Assembly (NCBI GenBank): GCA_022824205.1
Contig: JAJEAI010000058.1
Coordinates: 1 to 50,843 of the forward strand
Direction: 5' to 3'
Origin: Candidatus Binatia bacterium
Lineage (GTDB): Bacteria > Desulfobacterota > Binatia > UBA9968 > JAJDTQ01
DNA length: 50,843 nt
Shown: positions 1 to 8,542 of the stretch, piece by piece
How the letters are laid out: each line of letters starts with the position of its first letter
Position numbering within the stretch: the first letter of the stretch is position 1
Notes under the pieces: generated by a model
Told to the model about the DNA's origin: nothing
Databases searched by the model: none
Seen by the model: only the letters and a program-made list of their open reading frames with translations
Translations under genes and position numbers: made by a program

Positions 1-50
1 TATGCCACTTATTTGCGGGACGCGACACTAGCCTCAATGTTGCAAAAAAA

Positions 51-147
51 CCTGGATTCCCGCTTTCGCGGGAATGACGTCTCGGGGGTGGACGTCATTT
101 CCGTTCAAGCGGTGTTTTTACCCACCCCGCTTTCGCGGGAATGACGG
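51..147. repeat. Two copies of a short palindromic repeat
   Basis: Bases 51-79 and 125-147 carry the same hairpin-forming core (ATTCCCGC, loop TTTC, GCGGGAAT). It belongs to the repeat family seen again near 5.2, 25.6 and 31.6 kb, where the loop is GGAA/TTCC. It lies just beyond the stop of the minus-strand moeB-like gene, so a hairpin here could also help end that transcript. No gene is visible in bases 1-189. Confidence 0.8.
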
Positions 148-189
148 AATCGGGCGAGGCGGGGCAGGTGTTCGTACGGGTGGCGGCCC

Positions 190-1362
190 TCAGGCCGCTC
201 CCTGAATGTTGCAGAACTCCTCGTAGTCGATGAGTTCGTCAATGGTGGGCTCGTCGCCGCACATGGGGCATTCGGGGTCGCGCCGCAGGCGTAGCGTGGT
301 GACCTCCATGGTCAGCGTGTTGAAATGCAGCAGCCGTCCGGCCAGCGACTCGCCCTTGTCCAGGATCAGTTTGATGGTTTCCACCGCCTGGATGGTGCCG
401 ATGATGCCGGGGAGGACGCCCAGCACTCCGGCCTCGGCGCAACTCGGCGCCATGCCCGGGGGAGGCGGCTCGGGGTAGAGGCAGCGGTAGCACGGGCCGT
501 AGCCCGGGCGGAACACCGACACCTGTCCCTCGAACTGGAAGATGCTGCCGTGGACGTTGGGCTTGCCGGTCATCACGCAGGCATCGTTCACCAGGTAGCG
601 GGTGGCGAAGTTGTCGCAGCCGTCCACCACGATGTCGTAGTCCTTGATGATCTCCATGATGTTCTCGGAGGTCAGCCGCTCCGGGATCGGGATCACGTTG
701 ACGTCCGGGTTCAGCCCCTGAAGCGTCTGGCGCGCCGATTCGGTCTTGGGCTCGCCGATGCGGCTGTTGCTGTGGAGGATCTGGCGCTGCAGGTTGGACA
801 GGTCCACCACGTCGTGGTCGACGATGCCCACGGTGCCGACGCCGGCCGCGGCCAGGTAGTAGGCGGACGGCGAACCCAGGCCGCCCGCTCCCACCATGAG
901 CACCCGTGCGTCCAGGAGCTTCGCCTGGCCCTCTTCGCCGACCTCCGGCAGCAGGAAGTGGCGGCTGTAGCGGGTGAGCTGCTCCTGGGTGAACTGCCGG
1001 TCCTGGACGAACGAGTAGCCCTCGTTCTTCCAGGCGGTGTATCCGCCGGACATGGAGATCACGTCCTTGTAGCCCATCTCCTGCATGACCTTGCCGGCGA
1101 GAAGCGATCTCACGCCGCCGGCGCAGTAGGCGATGATGGGGGTCGACTTGTCGGGCACCTCGGCGTCCATCTTCATTTCGAGGAAGCCTCGCGGGACCGA
1201 CACCGCGTTCTCCAGGTGCCCTTCCCGGTATTCCTCTTTCTCGCGCACGTCCAGGAGCACGTGGTGGCCGTTGTTCCGCAGCAACTCGTGTACCTGCTGC
1301 GGCGACAGCTCCTTGACGGTGCCGCGCGCCTCGTCCATCAACTGCTGAAATGTCTTGGCCAT
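190..1362 (-). CDS. moeB: Rhodanese-MoeB/ThiF fusion, sulfur-carrier adenylyltransferase
   Basis: A 390-residue protein. The N-terminal rhodanese domain (about residues 10-118) has the persulfide-forming cysteine in YCAGGVRS (about C80). The C-terminal E1-like ThiF/MoeB domain has the nucleotide-binding GAGGLGSP (about 158-165) and two zinc-binding pairs, CYRC and CPMC. Such enzymes adenylate the C-terminal glycine of a ubiquitin-like sulfur carrier (MoaD, ThiS or CysO type), and a fused rhodanese can supply the sulfur. The start at 1362 is preceded by GGGGAGAG at good spacing; an in-frame ATG at 1392 is less likely. No carrier-protein gene is in the window, so molybdopterin, thiamine and cysteine/thiouridine roles stay open. 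It is the last gene of the minus-strand run beginning at 4941. Confidence 0.88.
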   Translation of the reverse strand: MAKTFQQLMDEARGTVKELSPQQVHELLRNNGHHVLLDVREKEEYREGHLENAVSVPRGFLEMKMDAEVPDKSTPIIAYCAGGVRSLLAGKVMQEMGYKDVISMSGGYTAWKNEGYSFVQDRQFTQEQLTRYSRHFLLPEVGEEGQAKLLDARVLMVGAGGLGSPSAYYLAAAGVGTVGIVDHDVVDLSNLQRQILHSNSRIGEPKTESARQTLQGLNPDVNVIPIPERLTSENIMEIIKDYDIVVDGCDNFATRYLVNDACVMTGKPNVHGSIFQFEGQVSVFRPGYGPCYRCLYPEPPPPGMAPSCAEAGVLGVLPGIIGTIQAVETIKLILDKGESLAGRLLHFNTLTMEVTTLRLRRDPECPMCGDEPTIDELIDYEEFCNIQGAA

Positions 1363-1520
1363 GATCTCTCCCCGGCGGGCCGGCGCCGTCATCGGTACGT
1401 AAAGCAGGGGAGCCGCCGTGTGCTCCGACAGCTCCCCCGGAGGAGACAGAACTTCAACTGTCTATTGTAACCGACTGACCGGCCGAATCAAGCATTTCCT
1501 TGCGTGATCGGCGCGGCATC

Positions 1521-2582
1521 TCAATTCAGCCGGTAGAAGCGGTTGGCGTTGTCCGCGAGGATCTTCCGCTTGGCCGTGTCCGAGACGTCCTCCCTGGCGC
1601 ACAGCTCGGGGATATCCTTGAGATATTCCTCGCGCGGGCGCTCGTGCGGGTAGTCCGAGGCGAAGAAGATGTGGTCCTCGCCGAAGAGCTCCACGACGTA
1701 CGGCAGGGTGCGTTCCTCCGACTCCACCGAGACGTACACGCTGCCGCTCTTGATGTAGTGGCTGGGCGTGTGCTTGAGCCGCGGCGCCCACTTCTTGCCG
1801 CGGCGCTCGTAGCCCTCGTCCAGCCGGTCCATCATGAACGGCACCCAGCCGGCGCCGGCCTCGAGGTAGGCTACGCGCAGGTCCGGGAACAACTCGTACA
1901 CCCCCTGGAACACCATGTTGGTGAGGTGGATCAGCAGCGGGATGGGATGCTCCAGCGCGTGCACCTCGGCGAAGGTGTCGAGGTAGTCGAAGCCGAGGCC
2001 GCGGCTCGGCGCGCCGTGAACGGCCAGCGCCATGTCCAGCCGGCAGGCTTCCTCGTAGATGGGGAAGAAGCTCTCGTGGCCGTAGCCCTTGCCCAGGGAG
2101 TTCACCGAGGGCAACACCGCCGCCGGCATGCCCAGCTCCTCCTTGGCGTGCCGCATCTCCTTGACGGCGTCCTCCACGCTGTGCACCGGGATCAGCGCCG
2201 CGCCCAGCACCCTGGAGGTCTTGTCCATGTAGTAGCGGTGCAACCACGTGTTGTAGGCGTGGGCGATGTTGACGGCGTAGGAAGGGTCCTGGATCAGCCC
2301 GTAGCCCAGGCCCGCCGTGGGATAGACGATGGTGCGGTCGATGCCGCAGTCGTCGAGGAAGGAAACCCACATGTCGCAGTCGGGATAGTCCCGGAGCCCC
2401 GACGAGCTCATGTTGGAGAGCCGGGTCCAGCCGTCCAGCGACGGGAACAGCGCGTACATGCGTGCCCACGCCGGCTGCCCGTCGCTGCCCACGTACTTCT
2501 CGCCCATGAAGGGCATGATCTCGCTGGCGTTCTCCATGATGTGGCCGTCGCCGTCGATGACCGGGTATGCGTTCGCGCGCAT
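1521..2582 (-). CDS. Amidohydrolase_2-family metal-dependent hydrolase/decarboxylase
   Basis: A 353-residue TIM-barrel protein of the amidohydrolase_2 (ACMSD/LigW-like) family. The first metal motif reads DGDGHIME (residues 10-17), with D12 and H14 where ACMSD has HxH. A later His in LAVHGAPS and the Asp in FFASDYPHERP fit the remaining ligands. It ends in the family's usual NANRFYRL tail. Characterised relatives are zinc or manganese non-oxidative decarboxylases or hydrolases of aromatic and unsaturated acids; the substrate here cannot be told. The ATG at 2582 follows GAAAGGAG. It lies about 100 bases after the paralogue at 2689-3786 and probably shares its transcript. Confidence 0.85.
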   Translation of the reverse strand: MRANAYPVIDGDGHIMENASEIMPFMGEKYVGSDGQPAWARMYALFPSLDGWTRLSNMSSSGLRDYPDCDMWVSFLDDCGIDRTIVYPTAGLGYGLIQDPSYAVNIAHAYNTWLHRYYMDKTSRVLGAALIPVHSVEDAVKEMRHAKEELGMPAAVLPSVNSLGKGYGHESFFPIYEEACRLDMALAVHGAPSRGLGFDYLDTFAEVHALEHPIPLLIHLTNMVFQGVYELFPDLRVAYLEAGAGWVPFMMDRLDEGYERRGKKWAPRLKHTPSHYIKSGSVYVSVESEERTLPYVVELFGEDHIFFASDYPHERPREEYLKDIPELCAREDVSDTAKRKILADNANRFYRLN

Positions 2583-2688
2583 GGGATTCTCCTTTCGTGT
2601 GGAAACGGGTTGCGTATGGGCTCAGTCGGTATCCGGCGTTGATGAGGCGCCGGTGACGGTGCAACGGCGCATCGGCGGGACAGGGTGA

Positions 2689-3786
2689 TCACGCGCCGTC
2701 GATGCCGTAGAACCGCTTGGCGTTGTCGCTGAACATCTTGTCCGCCACCCGGTCCGGGATGTCCTCCCGGCCACGGATCGTGCCCGTCAGGTCCGGCTCG
2801 AACGAGGGATCCTGGTGGCCGTAGTCCGACCCGATGAGCAGGTTGTCTTCGCCGATGTAGTCCACCAGGTAGGGGACGTCCTCGTCCGCTTCGCAGGCCA
2901 CGAACAGGCGGTATTCCTGGAACAGGGCCTCGTCGGACTTGTGCTTCCAGTCGCTCTTCAGCAGCCGCTTCAGGATGTGCAGCATGAACGGCACCCAGCC
3001 CGCGGAGGCCTCGATGAAGCCGAAGCGGAGGCCGGGGAACTGTTCCGGAATGCGGTTCGCCACCAGGTCCCGGAAGGCGAAGATCGGCAGCACCCGTCCC
3101 TGGGCGAACGAGAAGTTCCGCTCGAAGCTGAACAGGTTGATGATGGACGGCGCGCCCATGCCGGTGTGGATGCAGATGGGCAGGTCCAGCTTGGCGGCCT
3201 CCTCGTAGACCGGGAAGAAGTACGGATCGTCCAGGGTCCGGTCGCCTTCCATGCCGCGGAAGAAGAGGCCCACGGCGTCGTGCTCCTTGGCCAGCCGCAT
3301 CTCGTCGATGGAGGCCTCGATGGAGCGCAGGGGCAGCACCGCGGTCCACAGCAGGCGGTCTTGTCCGGTCCGCTGTACCTCCCACATGTAGCGGTTGTAG
3401 GCCTTGCACAGACCGATCTCCAGCTCCACGTCGTGGGTCAGGTAGACCAGGAACAGCGTCGGATAGATGACCTGCACGTCTATGCCGAGCCGGTCCATGT
3501 CCGCCAGCCGCACCTCCGGCCGGGTGATTTCGCGGCTGGCGATGAGGCTGTCGCTGCGCGACGATTCGAGCTTCGATGCCGACGGCGTCACCAGCCGGAA
3601 GCCGCCCTTGCCGTTGGGCTTGGGCACGATGTTGCCGTCGATGAGCCAGAAGGCGTTGCGCGGGCCGTAGAGGGTGTCCTCGGGCACCGAGGCCAGCACG
3701 GGGCGGCGCGGGTAAAGGTCCTCATCGAGGTGGTCCCACATGGCCACGGGTTCCGCGATATGGGTATCGGAGTCGATGATCATCAT
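2689..3786 (-). CDS. Amidohydrolase_2-family protein, tandem paralogue A
   Basis: About 365 residues from the ATG-ATG at 3786, which places the metal motif DSDTHIAEP at the very N-terminus as in its neighbour. An in-frame ATG at 3822, with GGGGA upstream, would add a basic 12-residue tail, so the start is not settled. The His of ICIHTGMG and the Asp of IGSDYGHQDPSF fit the metal site, and the end is DNAKRFYGI. It is clearly similar along its whole length to 3850-4941 (shared FWLIDGN, GKGGFRLVTP, SLIASREIT, FFRGMEG, FGFIEASAGWVPF), so the pair arose by tandem duplication. Function: metal-dependent hydrolase or decarboxylase, substrate unknown. Confidence 0.84.
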   Translation of the reverse strand: MMIIDSDTHIAEPVAMWDHLDEDLYPRRPVLASVPEDTLYGPRNAFWLIDGNIVPKPNGKGGFRLVTPSASKLESSRSDSLIASREITRPEVRLADMDRLGIDVQVIYPTLFLVYLTHDVELEIGLCKAYNRYMWEVQRTGQDRLLWTAVLPLRSIEASIDEMRLAKEHDAVGLFFRGMEGDRTLDDPYFFPVYEEAAKLDLPICIHTGMGAPSIINLFSFERNFSFAQGRVLPIFAFRDLVANRIPEQFPGLRFGFIEASAGWVPFMLHILKRLLKSDWKHKSDEALFQEYRLFVACEADEDVPYLVDYIGEDNLLIGSDYGHQDPSFEPDLTGTIRGREDIPDRVADKMFSDNAKRFYGIDGA

Positions 3787-3849
3787 GGCGGGCTTTCGGT
3801 TGCGGCGGCGGCCGGGAATCATTCCCGGTCCCCGTCACGTTTCAGCGCC

Positions 3850-4941
3850 TCACAGCGCGTAGAGGTGTTTCGGGTTCTCGCACAGGATCTTGTCCGCGAT
3901 GGCGGGCGACAGGTCCTCTCGCGAACGGATGGTCTGGGCCAACTCCGGCTCGAACGAGGGATCGTTGTGGCCGTAGTCGGAGCCGATGACGATGTTGTCC
4001 TCACCCATGTGGCGGATCAGGTACGGGATGTCCTCGTCGGCCTCGCAGGCCACGAACAGCCGGTACTTCCGGAACAGCTCCACGCTGCTGTCGAACTTGA
4101 ACTGCTGCTTCAGCAGGCGCCGCAGGATGTGCAGCAGGAACGGCACCCAGCCCGCCGACGCCTCGATGAAGCCGAAACGCAGCTTCGGGAACATCTCCGG
4201 GATGCGGTTGTGGATGATGTCCCGGAAGGCGAAGATGGGCAGCACCCGGCCGTGGGCGAAGGTGTGGTTGCGCTCCAGGTTGAACATGCCGGTGAGGGTG
4301 GGACAGCCCGACCCCGTGTGGATGCATATGGGCAGCTCCAGCGCGTTGGCTTCCTCGTATACCGGGAAGAAGTAGGGATCGTCCAGAGTGCGCTCCCCTT
4401 CCATGCCGCGGAAGAAGATGCCCACCGCGCCGTGCTCCTTGGCCAGCCGCATCTCGTCGACGGACGCGTCGATGGAGCGGAGCGGCAGCACCGCGTTCCA
4501 GCGCATCCGTCCCCCCGCCTTCTCCTCCACCTCCCACATGAAACGGTTGTAGGCCTTGGCGAGAGCAATATCGAGATCCACGTCGTCGGTGAGATAGACG
4601 AGGAAGAGGGTGGGGTAGATCACCTGGGTCTCGATGCCGAGGCGGTCCATGTCAGCAAGTCGCACGTCCACGTCCGTGATCTCGCGGCTCGCGATGAGGC
4701 TGTCGTTCCGTTCCGTCTCCAGCGTGGCCGCGGTCGGCGTCACCAGCCTGAAGCCGCCCTTGCCCGAGGGCTTCGGGAAGATGTTCCCGTCGATGAGCCA
4801 GAACTTGTTGCGCGTGCCGTACAGCGTGTCGTCGGTGATGGACGTCAGCACCGGTCGCCGCGGATACATGTCCTCGTCGAAGAACTTCCACATCGCCTCG
4901 GGCTCGGCGATATGCGTGTCCGCATCAATGACTCCTGCCAT
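3850..4941 (-). CDS. Amidohydrolase_2-family protein, tandem paralogue B
   Basis: A 363-residue amidohydrolase with N-terminal DADTHIAEP, the His of ICIHTGSG and the Asp of IGSDYGHNDPSF as probable metal ligands. It is the first gene of a minus-strand run of three amidohydrolases and moeB. The ATG at 4941 follows CAGGAGGCA. Its closest visible relative is the next gene; differences concentrate around the HTG loop (residues near 210-225: CPTLTGMFNLERN versus APSIINLFSFERN), which would be near the active-site mouth in this fold. That suggests related but not identical substrates (inference). Confidence 0.85.
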   Translation of the reverse strand: MAGVIDADTHIAEPEAMWKFFDEDMYPRRPVLTSITDDTLYGTRNKFWLIDGNIFPKPSGKGGFRLVTPTAATLETERNDSLIASREITDVDVRLADMDRLGIETQVIYPTLFLVYLTDDVDLDIALAKAYNRFMWEVEEKAGGRMRWNAVLPLRSIDASVDEMRLAKEHGAVGIFFRGMEGERTLDDPYFFPVYEEANALELPICIHTGSGCPTLTGMFNLERNHTFAHGRVLPIFAFRDIIHNRIPEMFPKLRFGFIEASAGWVPFLLHILRRLLKQQFKFDSSVELFRKYRLFVACEADEDIPYLIRHMGEDNIVIGSDYGHNDPSFEPELAQTIRSREDLSPAIADKILCENPKHLYAL

Positions 4942-5008
4942 GATTGCCTCCTGGGAGAAACGGCGCCGCGGTTGGAATGCTTGGACGCGGTGACAGCGCC
5001 TTCGAATG

Positions 5009-5038
5009 TATGTACTGCCGGCGTTGATGGGTTGTCAA
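5009..5038 (-). promoter_or_regulatory. Possible promoter of the amidohydrolase operon
   Basis: On the minus strand a consensus TTGACA (5038-5033) is followed after 18 bases by TACATA (5014-5009), about 70 bases ahead of the ATG at 4941. The -35 is perfect but the -10 is weak, so this is only a candidate. Confidence 0.35.
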
Positions 5039-5117
5039 ACGTGTTTCGGACGGGTTTCCGGTTCCGCGGGTGTGTCGAAACCCCAGTCAAACAGGATGTG
5101 GCACAGCCGTCCGATTT

Positions 5118-5186
5118 CGTCATTCCCGCGAAACTTCGTCATTCCCGCGAAACAACTTGTCGAAACCGCGAAACAACTTGTCGAAA
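5118..5186. repeat. Short tandem repeats beside an inverted-repeat element
   Basis: A 17-base unit starting CGTCATTCCCGCG occurs at 5118-5134 and 5137-5153. A 21-base unit (CCGCGAAACAACTT then GTCGAAA) is repeated back to back at 5145-5165 and 5166-5186. They look like duplicated ends of the adjacent miniature element. The array is too short and lacks spacers, so it is not a CRISPR. The gene-free stretch 4942-5478 holds these repeats, the 5226-5320 element and a further half copy. Confidence 0.75.
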
Positions 5187-5225
5187 CTCTGCTCGGACGC
5201 GGCATGGCACCAATCCCCCGAATCG

Positions 5226-5320
5226 TCATTCCCGCGGAAGCGGGAATCCAGGGGTGGGGGGTCTGGCGGCCTCATTGCCCGGCCCCACCTCGCCTGGATT
5301 CCCGCTTCCGCGGGAATGAC
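5226..5320. repeat. Miniature inverted-repeat element, copy 1
   Basis: A 95-base unit bounded by perfect 28-base inverted repeats (5226-5253 and 5293-5320). Each terminal repeat is itself a hairpin (ATTCCCGC-GGAA-GCGGGAAT). The interior matches, in opposite orientation, the unit at 25550-25645, and similarity continues outward to about 5180 (CTCTGCTCGGAC, GGCACCAA). It codes for nothing. It behaves like a MITE or REP-type dispersed element. Confidence 0.85.
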
Positions 5321-5416
5321 TCGTCGGGGTGTAGCGGGATTCCGTAACTACCATAAATCATTGAACAAGATTTTATTTTCATGTCAATGACGTTCTGTGA
5401 CGTGGGTGCCCCGCGG

Positions 5417-5446
5417 TTTCGACACAGCCTGGAAAGCGGGAATCCA
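5417..5446. repeat. Half copy of the miniature element
   Basis: The segment with GACACAGCCTGGAAAGCGGG resembles the outer arm of the copy at 25.7 kb (GACACATCCTGGGAAGCGGG). It lies just downstream of the minus-strand gene ending at 5479. Confidence 0.6.
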
Positions 5447-5478
5447 TGGTGGGAGGGGAAGACGCGTATTCTCCCGCC

Positions 5479-6189
5479 TCACCCCTCTGCGCACAGGCGC
5501 CCCAGCCCCGGAATGGAAGTCGGTCGGTCCATGCGCTTCAGGCAGGCCCACAGCGCCGCCTGGTTGCTCGACACCACCGGACGGGCCAAGCGGCTCTCCA
5601 CCGCCTCTATGGTCTCGATCATGCGTGTGTTGGTGCAGCTCAGGAAGTAGCCTTCGGCCTCGGGCCGGCCGTTGTCGCAGGTGATGTCCAGCCACTCTTC
5701 CGGGGTCACCGCGATGTAGTCGTCGCTTCCGGGAAGCCCGAGGCCCAGCTCGTGGAGCACTTCGAAGCCGGCTTCGCTCATGTAGCGCATCTCGGCCTGG
5801 TTGGTCGCTTCAACGTAGGGGCTGATGAGCACGAGCCTGCGGATCGCCAGCTCGTGGAGTGCCTCGGTGATGGCCTGGCTGGTGGTCAACGCGGTGCACC
5901 CGCTTGCCTGGCCGACCCATTCGGTGATGTGCGCTTCGCCCTCGATGCCGTTCTCCATGGAGTTGGCGGTGCAGTGGAACACGATCACGTCCGGCTTGGT
6001 GTCGGACAGCACGGCCGCGGCCTCCTCGATGGCGCCCCGGAGCCGGTCCAGGGGCTTGGCCCACTTCCCGGTCATGCGCAGCCGGGTCACGTGGACGTCG
6101 ATGTCATCCGGCAAGTAGTGGTTGAACTGGGGCTCGGTGAGCCGGTTGGCCGACGGAATGATCAGGCCGATGCGCGCGTTGTTCACCAT
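5479..6189 (-). CDS. Asp/Glu racemase-superfamily, maleate isomerase-like
   Basis: A 236-residue protein. The N-terminal IPSANRLTEP matches the PSSN-E motif of maleate cis-trans isomerases and arylmalonate decarboxylases. Both catalytic cysteines are present: FHCTANSME (about C73) and LSCTNTRM (about C182). The family uses the pair to add to or deprotonate small 2-substituted dicarboxylic acids; the likely reaction is isomerisation or decarboxylation of such an acid. The ATG at 6189 has a strong GGAGGAAA eight bases upstream and lies 26 bases after the amidohydrolase at 6216-7412, so the two are probably one operon. The longer open frame upstream is a shadow of that amidohydrolase. Confidence 0.82.
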   Translation of the reverse strand: MVNNARIGLIIPSANRLTEPQFNHYLPDDIDVHVTRLRMTGKWAKPLDRLRGAIEEAAAVLSDTKPDVIVFHCTANSMENGIEGEAHITEWVGQASGCTALTTSQAITEALHELAIRRLVLISPYVEATNQAEMRYMSEAGFEVLHELGLGLPGSDDYIAVTPEEWLDITCDNGRPEAEGYFLSCTNTRMIETIEAVESRLARPVVSSNQAALWACLKRMDRPTSIPGLGRLCAEG

Positions 6190-6215
6190 GGGGTTTCCTC
6201 CGTTGATCCCGAGCC

Positions 6216-7412
6216 CTACGCCGGCGGGACCTCGCCGTTGTAGCTGTCCCACACGCCCATGGCCTTGGCCAGGGCCCTCGGTTCCGGCAGGTCCTTCAGG
6301 TCGAAGAACTCGACGGCGTTCTTGTAGAGCACCTGCTCCTTCCGGGCGAAGCTCAGGTCGCCGCCCGAAATGACGTCCTTGACCGAGTACGGGAAGTGGC
6401 AGTCCCAGTGGCAGTAGTCCGACGCGTAAAGGACGGTGGTCGCGCCCGTGGCTTCCAGGACCCGGTCCAGCCCGGTCTCCTCGGACTCGCACGACAGCAC
6501 GAGCCGGTCGCTCCGGATGACCTCGCTGGGGGGACGCCGCATTTCGGGCATCTGCGGCGCCAGCTTCTCCATGTGCTCGTCCAGCCGCTCCATCCAGAAG
6601 GGCAGCCAGCCGGCGCCGCCCTCCATGTAGGCGACCTTGAGCCGGGGAAAGCGGTCGAACACCCCCTCGCCGATCATGTGCATCATGGCGATCATCAGCT
6701 CGAAGGGAAACGCGGTCATGTGGACGTAGACGTACTTGTAGAAGCGCCGGCTGCCGGCCCCCATCACGCCCGACACGCCGGGAATCCCGTCGTGCCCCGT
6801 CTGCGGGTGCACCGAAAGCGGCATGCCGAGTTCCTGAGCGGCGGCGTAGATGGGATCGAACATCGGATCGCCCATGTTCCGGCCGTACACGTTGGTGGGG
6901 AGCATTGCCGTGGTGGCGCCGTTGTCGGCCAGGTAGTGAAGCTCCCGCACCGCCGCCGCCGGGTCCTGGCAGGGGATGAGGCCCACGGCGCGCAGCCGCC
7001 GGGGTTCGGCGGAGCAGTAATCCAGGAGCCATTCGTTGACTGCATGGCACAGCGCGGCGGCCAATCCCTTGTCCATGAGCCCGTTCACCGTGAGAGCGAT
7101 CTGCGTGCCGAAGATCACCGCCACGTCGATGCCCTCCAGGTCCATGTCCTTGAGGCGTTCCTTGGGCTCGGTCATGCCCGGGCGACCCTTGCGCGCTTCC
7201 TTGGTCATGGGTCCGGTGACTCCCGGCCCCGGCCCCTCGTTGGCCGGCCAGATGCGCCCCTCCAGCATCAGGCGGTTGCCGCCGCGGTTGTCCTTGAGAC
7301 GCACCGGCGCCAGGGCCTTGTACTTTTCGGGCAGCCAGGGTTTGAAGTCGATGTCGCCCTCGTTGACGTGACCGTCCGCGTCGATGACCAAAGTGTTCGC
7401 GAAGTCGTCCAT
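6216..7412 (-). CDS. Amidohydrolase_2-family protein (DADGH type)
   Basis: A 398-residue amidohydrolase with N-terminal VIDADGHVNE, the His of SVHPQTGHDG and the Asp of LYASDYCHWD as probable metal ligands. It is only distantly related to the three upstream paralogues and carries an insertion around residues 40-85 (RLMLEGRIWPANEGPG). The ATG at 7412 follows AGGAGG. It is cotranscribed with the racemase-superfamily gene downstream, which suggests consecutive steps on the same acid (inference). It is divergent from the dppD-like gene at 7508. Confidence 0.85.
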   Translation of the reverse strand: MDDFANTLVIDADGHVNEGDIDFKPWLPEKYKALAPVRLKDNRGGNRLMLEGRIWPANEGPGPGVTGPMTKEARKGRPGMTEPKERLKDMDLEGIDVAVIFGTQIALTVNGLMDKGLAAALCHAVNEWLLDYCSAEPRRLRAVGLIPCQDPAAAVRELHYLADNGATTAMLPTNVYGRNMGDPMFDPIYAAAQELGMPLSVHPQTGHDGIPGVSGVMGAGSRRFYKYVYVHMTAFPFELMIAMMHMIGEGVFDRFPRLKVAYMEGGAGWLPFWMERLDEHMEKLAPQMPEMRRPPSEVIRSDRLVLSCESEETGLDRVLEATGATTVLYASDYCHWDCHFPYSVKDVISGGDLSFARKEQVLYKNAVEFFDLKDLPEPRALAKAMGVWDSYNGEVPPA

Positions 7413-7437
7413 GGAAGGTCCTCCTGCCGCAGAGATT

Positions 7438-7468
7438 ACGGTTACTACTACCGTCGATTTTGTGTCAA
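7438..7468. promoter_or_regulatory. Candidate operator/promoter between divergent operons
   Basis: The 95-base gap between divergent genes holds the imperfect palindrome ACGGTtactactACCGT (7438-7454). On the minus strand a perfect -35 box, TTGACA (7468-7463), lies close by, so the palindrome would overlap the minus-strand -10 region. No good -10 hexamer is seen. A regulator binding here could control both directions. Confidence 0.35.
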
Positions 7469-7507
7469 GATGCGTTGGGCCGGCGTTCCCGCGCTCCGGT
7501 GGATGTC

Positions 7508-8542
7508 ATGGACACGCTCGCCAACGCTCCCCGCGCACCGCTTCTGGAAGTCAAGGACCTGAGGACGTACTTCTTTACCCGCTGGGGCACGGGCAAGGCC
7601 GTGGACGGCGTGTCCTTCTCGCTGGGCGAGAGCGAGTCTCTGGGTCTTCTCGGCGAGTCCGGCTGCGGCAAGAGCATGACCAGCCTCTCGATCCTGCGGC
7701 TGGTGCCGCGCCCGGCCGGCCGCATCGTCGGCGGTCAGGTGCTGTTCCGGGGCCGGGACCTGCTGCGCCTGTCCGAGGAGGAGATGCGCCAGGTCCGCGG
7801 GCGGCAGATCGCCATGATCCTGCAGGACCCCCTGAGCACCCTCAACCCCGTGTTCACCATCGGCGACCAGGTGGCGGAGCCGTTGCGAGTGCACCGCATC
7901 GTGCCGCGCTCGGGCGTCCGGGAACGGGTCGCGAAGCTCCTCAGCCTGGTGCGCATCCCCGCGCCCGAGTCGCGCCTGAAGGACTATCCGCACCAGTTCA
8001 GCGGCGGCATGCGCCAGCGGGTGGTGGGCGCCACGGCCATCTCCGCCGGCCCCAAGGTCCTTATCGCCGACGAGCCGACCACTTCCCTCGACGTGACCAT
8101 CCAGGCCCAGTACCTGCGCCTCCTCAAGGAGATCCAGAGGGAGTCCAACCTCTCCATCCTCTACATCACCCACGACCTGGGCACGCTGGCGCGCATCTGC
8201 GACCGGGTGGCGGTGATGTACGCCGGCAAGATCGTGGAGCAACTGACGGTGGAGGCCCTGTTCGAGCGCCCGGCGCACCCCTACACCGAGGCGCTGCTCC
8301 AGTCGGTCCCGCGCATGGACCGCAAGGTGCACCGCTTCCCCTCCATCGAAGGAAGCCCGCCGCTGGTCCACGCTCTCCCCCCCGGATGCGCCTTCGCGCC
8401 CCGCTGTCCGCGCGCGCAGGACATCTGCCGGCGGGAGTTCCCGCCGGTGACGAAGCTGGACGACGGCCACAGCGTGGCGTGCTGGCTGCACGCGAAGGAT
8501 CCCCATGACTCCGTCCCTGCTGGAAGCCAGGAACGTCCGTAA
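7508..8542 (+). CDS. dppD: Oligopeptide/dipeptide ABC transporter ATPase, DppD/OppD-like
   Basis: A 344-residue cytoplasmic ATPase of a peptide/nickel-type importer: Walker A GESGCGKS, signature FSGGMRQRV, Walker [10 protein letters not shown]-loop YITHD. The C-terminal oligo_HPY region has the cysteine-rich [14 protein letters not shown] typical of OppD/DppD. The start is taken at ATG 7508 (MDTLANAPR); an in-frame TTG at 7460 is unlikely. It overlaps the next ATPase by 38 bases, so translation is coupled. Its permeases and binding protein are most likely those at 11642-15161 on the other strand. Confidence 0.9.
   Translation: MDTLANAPRAPLLEVKDLRTYFFTRWGTGKAVDGVSFSLGESESLGLLGESGCGKSMTSLSILRLVPRPAGRIVGGQVLFRGRDLLRLSEEEMRQVRGRQIAMILQDPLSTLNPVFTIGDQVAEPLRVHRIVPRSGVRERVAKLLSLVRIPAPESRLKDYPHQFSGGMRQRVVGATAISAGPKVLIADEPTTSLDVTIQAQYLRLLKEIQRESNLSILYITHDLGTLARICDRVAVMYAGKIVEQLTVEALFERPAHPYTEALLQSVPRMDRKVHRFPSIEGSPPLVHALPPGCAFAPRCPRAQDICRREFPPVTKLDDGHSVACWLHAKDPHDSVPAGSQERP

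Noticed and set aside
2815..5319. An 834-codon plus-strand open frame over the amidohydrolase pair
   Set aside because: It is the shadow of two minus-strand genes with clear family motifs; its translation is Arg/His/Val-rich, low complexity and has no domain.
5118..5320. Possible CRISPR array
   Set aside because: Repeats are 17-28 bases, partly back to back, inverted and shared with other loci; there are no regular spacers and no cas genes.
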